From Streptomyces sp. D2-8 (lineage in GTDB: Bacteria; Actinomycetota; Actinomycetes; Streptomycetales; Streptomycetaceae), in contig NZ_JAAHBP010000025.1 in the NCBI RefSeq assembly GCF_023184515.1, positions 100,732-164,731 of the forward strand: a stretch of 64,000 nucleotides of DNA, read 5' to 3'. Positions 60,584-64,000 of this stretch are shown piece by piece; the first letter of the stretch is position 1; the number at the start of each line of letters is the position of its first letter. Made by a program: the position numbers and the translations under genes. The notes beneath the pieces were generated by a model. The model did not search any database, was not told the DNA's origin, and was given only the letters and a program-made list of their open reading frames with translations.

Positions 60584-61359
60584 CCAGCACCCCGACCAGG
60601 ACGGTCACCCCACCGAGGGCCCTGAACGCCTCCCGCACCACCGCCACCGCGGCCCGGGTCCTGCGCCAGCTCACCCACGACCCCCGCACCATCGCGCTGA
60701 TGATCCTCGTCCCCTGCGTGATGCTGTTCCTGCTGCGCTACGTCTTCGACGGCAGCCCGCGCACCTTCGACAACATCGGCGCGTCCCTCCTGGGGATCTT
60801 CCCGCTGATCACGATGTTCCTGGTGACGTCCATCGCCACCCTGCGCGAACGCACCTCGGGCACCCTCGAACGCCTCCTCGCCATGCCCCTCGGCAAAGGC
60901 GACCTGATCGCCGGCTACGCCCTCGCCTTCGGCACCCTCGCGATCATCCAGTCCGCCCTGGCCACGGGCCTCGCGCTCTGGTTCCTCGGCCTCGACGTCA
61001 CCGGCAGCCCCTGGCTCCTCCTCCTGGTGGCCCTCCTCGACGCCCTCCTCGGCACGGCCCTCGGCCTCTTCGTCTCGGCCTTCGCGGCCTCGGAGTTCCA
61101 GGCGGTCCAGTTCATGCCGGCGGTGATCTTCCCCCAGCTCCTCCTGTGCGGCCTGTTCACCCCGCGCGACAACATGCACCCCGCCTTGGAGGCCATCTCC
61201 GACGTCCTCCCCATGTCCTACGCCGTCGACGGCATGAACGAGGTCCTCCGCCACACGGACATGACCGCCGCGTTCGTCCGCGACGTCCTGATCGTCGCGG
61301 GCTGCGCACTCCTGGTCCTGGCCCTGGGCGCAGCGACCCTCAGGCGCCGGACGGCCTAG
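60580..61359 (+). CDS. ABC-2-type exporter, permease protein
   Basis: A 259-residue membrane protein with six hydrophobic helices (TIALMILVPCVMLFLL, GIFPLITMFLVTSIATL, YALAFGTLAIIQSALATGLALWF, PWLLLLVALLDALLGTALGLFVS, FMPAVIFPQLLLCGLF, VLIVAGCALLVLALGAA). The ABC-2 motif region reads LRERTSGTLERLLAMPLGKGDLIAGYALAF. It overlaps the ATPase gene by 4 bp (ATGA). Together they should export a hydrophobic compound. Confidence 0.93.
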   Translation: MTSTPTRTVTPPRALNASRTTATAARVLRQLTHDPRTIALMILVPCVMLFLLRYVFDGSPRTFDNIGASLLGIFPLITMFLVTSIATLRERTSGTLERLLAMPLGKGDLIAGYALAFGTLAIIQSALATGLALWFLGLDVTGSPWLLLLVALLDALLGTALGLFVSAFAASEFQAVQFMPAVIFPQLLLCGLFTPRDNMHPALEAISDVLPMSYAVDGMNEVLRHTDMTAAFVRDVLIVAGCALLVLALGAATLRRRTA

Positions 61360-61471
61360 ACCGCCCGGCCAAGGCGCCCACATTCCGCCCACCGGACATC
61401 ACCCCCGCCCGCCACCCCCGGGTGCGAGGATGAACACGGACGACGCGCAACCCTCGGAGGGCACCTCAGCC

Positions 61472-62284
61472 ATGACCCAGAAAGTCGCAGTCCTCGGCAC
61501 CGGCAAGATCGGCGAAGCCCTGCTCAGCGGAATGATCCGCGCCGGCTGGACCCCGTCCGACCTCCTGGTCACGGCCCGCCGCCAGGAACGAGCCGAGGAA
61601 CTCCGCGCCCGCTACGGCGTCACCCCGGTCACCAACCCCGAGGCCGCCAAGACCGCCGACACCCTGATCCTCACGGTCAAACCGCAGGACATGGGCACCC
61701 TCCTCGACGAGCTGGCCCCCCACGTCCCCGCCGACCGCCTGGTCATCAGCGGCGCCGCCGGCATCCCCACGGCCTACTTCGAGGAGCGTCTCGCCCCCAA
61801 CACGCCGGTAGTCCGCGTCATGACGAACACCCCCGCCCTGGTCGACGAGGCAATGTCCGTCATCTCCGCCGGCACCCACGCCACCGCCGCCCACCTCGCC
61901 CACACCGAGGAGATCTTCGGCGCCGTCGGCAAGACGCTCCGCGTCCCCGAGTCCCAGCAGGACGCCTGCACCGCCCTCTCCGGCTCCGGCCCGGCCTACT
62001 TCTTCTACCTGGTCGAAGCCATGACCGACGCCGGCATCCTCCTCGGCCTGCCCCGCGACAAGGCCCACGACCTGATCGTCCAGTCCGCCATCGGCGCCGC
62101 GACGATGCTCCGCGACAGCGGCGAACACCCGGTCAAGCTCCGCGAGAACGTCACGTCTCCGGCCGGCACGACGATCAACGCCATCCGCGAACTCGAGAAC
62201 CACGGTGTACGGGCCGCCCTCATCGCCGCCCTGGAAGCCGCCCGCGACCGCAGCCGCGCCCTGGCCTCCGGCAACAACGGCTGA
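61472..62284 (+). CDS. proC: pyrroline-5-carboxylate reductase
   Basis: The last step of proline synthesis, NADPH-dependent. The 270-residue protein has the Rossmann motif VAVLGTGKIGEALLSGMIRAGW, the phosphate-binding TARRQERAEELRARYGV, LILTVKPQDM, VRVMTNTPALVDEAMSVIS and the signature SGSGPAYFFYLVEAMTDAGILLGLPRDKA followed by VTSPAGTTINAIRELE. GGAGG lies 11 nt before ATG 61472. An in-frame ATG at 61430 would add 14 residues. Confidence 0.95.
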   Translation: MTQKVAVLGTGKIGEALLSGMIRAGWTPSDLLVTARRQERAEELRARYGVTPVTNPEAAKTADTLILTVKPQDMGTLLDELAPHVPADRLVISGAAGIPTAYFEERLAPNTPVVRVMTNTPALVDEAMSVISAGTHATAAHLAHTEEIFGAVGKTLRVPESQQDACTALSGSGPAYFFYLVEAMTDAGILLGLPRDKAHDLIVQSAIGAATMLRDSGEHPVKLRENVTSPAGTTINAIRELENHGVRAALIAALEAARDRSRALASGNNG

Positions 62285-62289
62285 CCCAC

Positions 62290-62316
62290 CGGGGGCGGGT
62301 CCGTCACCCGCCCCCG
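62290..62316. terminator. bidirectional terminator between proC and trpS
   Basis: CGGGGGCGGGT (62290-62300) pairs with ACCCGCCCCCG (62306-62316) around loop CCGTC. It lies between convergent genes. Confidence 0.7.
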
Positions 62317-62329
62317 CGGCCGCGTCACC

Positions 62330-63367
62330 TCACACCGCCGCCACGGCCCCGGCACCGTCCGCCGCCTCCGCCACGGCCGGCAGCAGCCCGATCGCCCGAT
62401 ACGCGGCATCCACCGTCGGCCGGGCCATCCCCCGGGCCCGCTCCGCTCCGGCCCGCAGCACCCCCTCCACATAGCCGGGATCCGCGCACAACTCCTTGTG
62501 CCTCTCCTGCAGCGGCCGGAGCACCTCGACCACCGCCTCGGCCGTGTCCTTCTTCAAGGCGCCGTACGACGCATACGCGGCACTCAACCCCTCGGGTTCG
62601 CCACCCGTGCACGCCGAGAGGATCTCCAGCAGGTTGGCGAGCCCCGGCCGGGCCTCCCGGTCGTACACGACCTCCCGCCCGCTGTCGGTCACGGCCCGCA
62701 TGACCTTCTTGCGCACCACGTCCGGCTCGTCCAGCAGATAGACGATCCCCGGCCCGACGTCGTCGCTCTTGCCCATCTTCGACGCCGGATCCTGCAGGTT
62801 CATCACCCGCGCCGCCACCCCCGGCCGCGTGGCCCGCGGCACCACGAACGTATGCCCGTACCGCTGGTTGAACCGCACGGCCAGATCCCGCGTCAGCTCC
62901 ACGTGCTGCACCTGGTCGTCCCCCACCGGCACCTCGTCGGCCCCGTACGCCAGGATGTCCGCCGCCATGAGCACCGGATACGTCAGCAGCGACAGCCGCA
63001 CACTCCCGCCCCGCCGCTGCTCCCGCGCGGCCTTCTCCTTGTACTGGATCATCCGCCGCATCTCACCGTCGGTGGCCACGCACTCCAGCACGTAGGACAG
63101 CCGGGCGTGCTCGTCCACATGGCTCTGCACGAACACCGTGCAGAGCTCCGGATCCAGCCCGGCCGCCAGCAGCAACGTCGCCGACTGCCGGCTCAGCCTG
63201 CGCACCCGCGCGGGATCGTGGTCCACGGTCAGGGCATGGAGATCGACGACGCAGAACAAGGCGTCCGCCTCGTGCTGGTCGACCGCGGCCCACCGCCGCA
63301 TGGCCCCCAGGTAGTTCCCCAGCGTCAGATGCCCCGTCGGCTTGACCCCGCTGAAGACCCGTGTCAT
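62330..63367 (-). CDS. trpS: auxiliary tryptophanyl-tRNA synthetase (TrpRS1 type)
   Basis: Charges tRNA-Trp. The 345-residue class I enzyme has a divergent HIGH region (KPTGHLTLGNYLGAMRRW) and KMGKS in place of KMSKS (DPASKMGKSDDVGPG). Other blocks are CVVDLHALTVDHDPA, LTYPVLMAADILAYGADEVPVGDDQVQHVELTRDLA and FNQRYGHTFVVPRA. S. coelicolor has two TrpRS; the auxiliary one resists indolmycin and is induced by attenuation. The leader peptide and terminator listed here identify this gene as that auxiliary copy. The ATG follows GGAGGTGGAGGAGAG. Confidence 0.92.
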   Translation of the reverse strand: MTRVFSGVKPTGHLTLGNYLGAMRRWAAVDQHEADALFCVVDLHALTVDHDPARVRRLSRQSATLLLAAGLDPELCTVFVQSHVDEHARLSYVLECVATDGEMRRMIQYKEKAAREQRRGGSVRLSLLTYPVLMAADILAYGADEVPVGDDQVQHVELTRDLAVRFNQRYGHTFVVPRATRPGVAARVMNLQDPASKMGKSDDVGPGIVYLLDEPDVVRKKVMRAVTDSGREVVYDREARPGLANLLEILSACTGGEPEGLSAAYASYGALKKDTAEAVVEVLRPLQERHKELCADPGYVEGVLRAGAERARGMARPTVDAAYRAIGLLPAVAEAADGAGAVAAV

Positions 63368-63441
63368 CTCTCCTCCACCTCCTGGTCGGGACCGCCGCTC
63401 CGGGCGGCCGTCCCTCCGTGGTTCCGGGAGGGAGAAACGAA

Positions 63442-63466
63442 AACGGCCGCCGAAGCGGCGGCCGTT
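63442..63466 (-). terminator. attenuator terminator in the trpS leader
   Basis: On the minus strand AACGGCCGCCG and CGGCGGCCGTT form a perfect 11-bp stem with a 3-nt loop, followed by TTTTCGTTT. The left arm can instead pair with the upstream segment at 63483-63492, so the structures are mutually exclusive. Confidence 0.8.
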
Positions 63467-63492
63467 GAGTGCATACGTGAGGACGGCCGCCG

Positions 63493-63534
63493 TCAGGCGG
63501 CCCACCACAGCTGGGTGCACGTACGCGTCGTCAT
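63493..63534 (-). CDS. trpS leader peptide
   Basis: A 13-codon open frame MTTRTCTQLWWAA with adjacent Trp codons (63502-63507) near its end and TGA at 63493-63495. The stop codon lies within a hairpin (GGCCGCC TGAC GGCGGCC) that competes with the antiterminator. Ribosome stalling at the Trp codons would mask the first arm and free the second to pair with the terminator's left arm. The peptide is too short for standard gene calls. The layout is the one described for the auxiliary, antibiotic-resistant TrpRS of S. coelicolor. Confidence 0.85.
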   Translation of the reverse strand: MTTRTCTQLWWAA

Positions 63535-63575
63535 GCGGGCCACAGTACGCCCCCGTAGTGCCGTCCACCTCTGAG

Positions 63576-63605
63576 TTGACACGCCCAGACCCCGATCCGT
63601 AGTGT
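63576..63605 (+). promoter_or_regulatory. candidate vegetative promoter, rightward (first rrn promoter?)
   Basis: TTGACA (63576-63581), 18 bp, TAGTGT (63600-63605) is close to the HrdB consensus. It points rightward to the rRNA leader; the trpS leader runs the other way from here. Confidence 0.6.
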
Positions 63606-63659
63606 GCTCCGAGTTGCCCGACGTGAGCGCCGACCCCGGTCGGTCCCCGGGCAGCCAAT

Positions 63660-64000
63660 CCGCAGGTACCCACCACTATTCGACGTGCAGTACATCTGTC
63701 GTCGCTTCGTTGGCATGTGTATTTACGGAATGAGGAATCCCCGTTCGAAAGGACGCGGCCCCCGATTGGCTCGGGAGCCGGGGAATCCGCTAAAGTCTCA
63801 CTCGTCGGAACGGCCCAACAGCCGCGAAGACAAACCCCGCTGACCGGGGATCAGGCCCGAAAGGATCTGATAGAGTCGGAACCGCCGGAAAGGGAAACGC
63901 GGAAGCGGGAACCTGGAAAGCACCGAGGAAATCGGATCGGAAAGATCTGATAGAGTCGGAAACGCAAGACCGAAGGGAAGCGCCCGGAGGAAAGCCCGAG
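63660..64000 (+). promoter_or_regulatory. rRNA operon upstream/leader region (16S gene begins beyond the window)
   Basis: The block from about 63760 to the end, including GCTAAAGTCTCACTCGTCGG, two copies of GATCTGATAGAGTCGGAA and the final GAAGGGAAGCGCCCGGAGGA, is the conserved sequence I know from streptomycete rrn operons upstream of 16S rRNA. TTGGCT (63766) with TAAAGT (63791) is a likely internal promoter. No coding frame here is convincing. Confidence 0.8.
63861..63960 (+). repeat. 80-bp-spaced direct repeat in the rrn leader
   Basis: AAGGATCTGATAGAGTCGGA (63861-63880) recurs as AAAGATCTGATAGAGTCGGA (63941-63960), 19 of 20 identical. Both contain TAGAGT in a -10-like context. Confidence 0.75.

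Noticed and set aside
63604..63950. Short plus-strand frames of 77-79 codons in the rrn leader
   Set aside because: The sequence is the conserved untranslated rrn leader; the frames show no coding bias.

Overview
The window is a chromosomal segment of a Streptomyces. It is very GC-rich, with strong third-position GC bias, many GTG starts and long spurious antisense frames. It carries actinomycete markers: lsr2, clpC, the sigE-cseABC cell-envelope stress operon, radA-disA, an auxiliary trpS with a Trp leader peptide, and a Streptomyces-type rRNA leader. Gene order matches, as far as I recall it, the S. coelicolor core region around sigE. I see no prophage, integrase, IS element, CRISPR array or tRNA gene.

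Left part (1-17 kb): tilS (3' end), hpt, ftsH and folE run rightward. They converge on a leftward folate operon (folP, an NTF2-like gene, folB, folK, a DUF3180 membrane protein). Next come an MprF-like lipid aminoacyltransferase divergent from a membrane esterase, a coiled-coil protein, two PH-domain membrane proteins, and an orphan nuoD paralogue convergent with a MidA/NDUFAF7-like methyltransferase. A NarL-type two-component pair follows.

Middle (18-43 kb): an ArsR-type regulator has a perfect operator palindrome facing a 67-aa gene, followed by a threonine-aldolase-like enzyme. A tightly overlapping cofactor operon (DUF2520 reductase-like, panC, nadB, nadC, coaX) makes pantothenate, quinolinate/NaMN and phosphopantothenate. 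Then come blaI-like, argA-like, lsr2 and clpC (with two ClgR-box matches), a secreted HAD phosphatase, an M23 peptidase, a TetR/MFS efflux pair sharing a large operator, AraC and VOC genes, and the leftward mutY-sigE-cseA-cseB-cseC block. CseB/CseC sense envelope stress and drive sigE; a possible sigma-E-type promoter lies before the mprF-like gene.

Right part (43-64 kb): a Gly/Ser-rich membrane protein, disA and radA, a membrane protein joining an ECF-sigma-like domain to an anti-sigma-like zinc motif and a BACON domain, a Cys-rich protein, ppx, a TIM-barrel isomerase, a TetR, ilvD, a PQQ-repeat Ser/Thr kinase, and an SH3 gene followed by a decayed second SH3 copy. After these lie a TetR/RibD-like pair with a palindromic operator (the RibD-like gene has in-frame TTA codons), a methyltransferase, a leaderless ABC exporter whose start codon sits inside a 40-bp palindrome, proC, and trpS behind an attenuator. 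The window ends inside the promoter/leader region of an rRNA operon whose 16S gene should start just beyond position 64000.

Start codons were chosen from ribosome-binding sites and remembered family lengths. All promoter, operator and terminator calls were made by eye.
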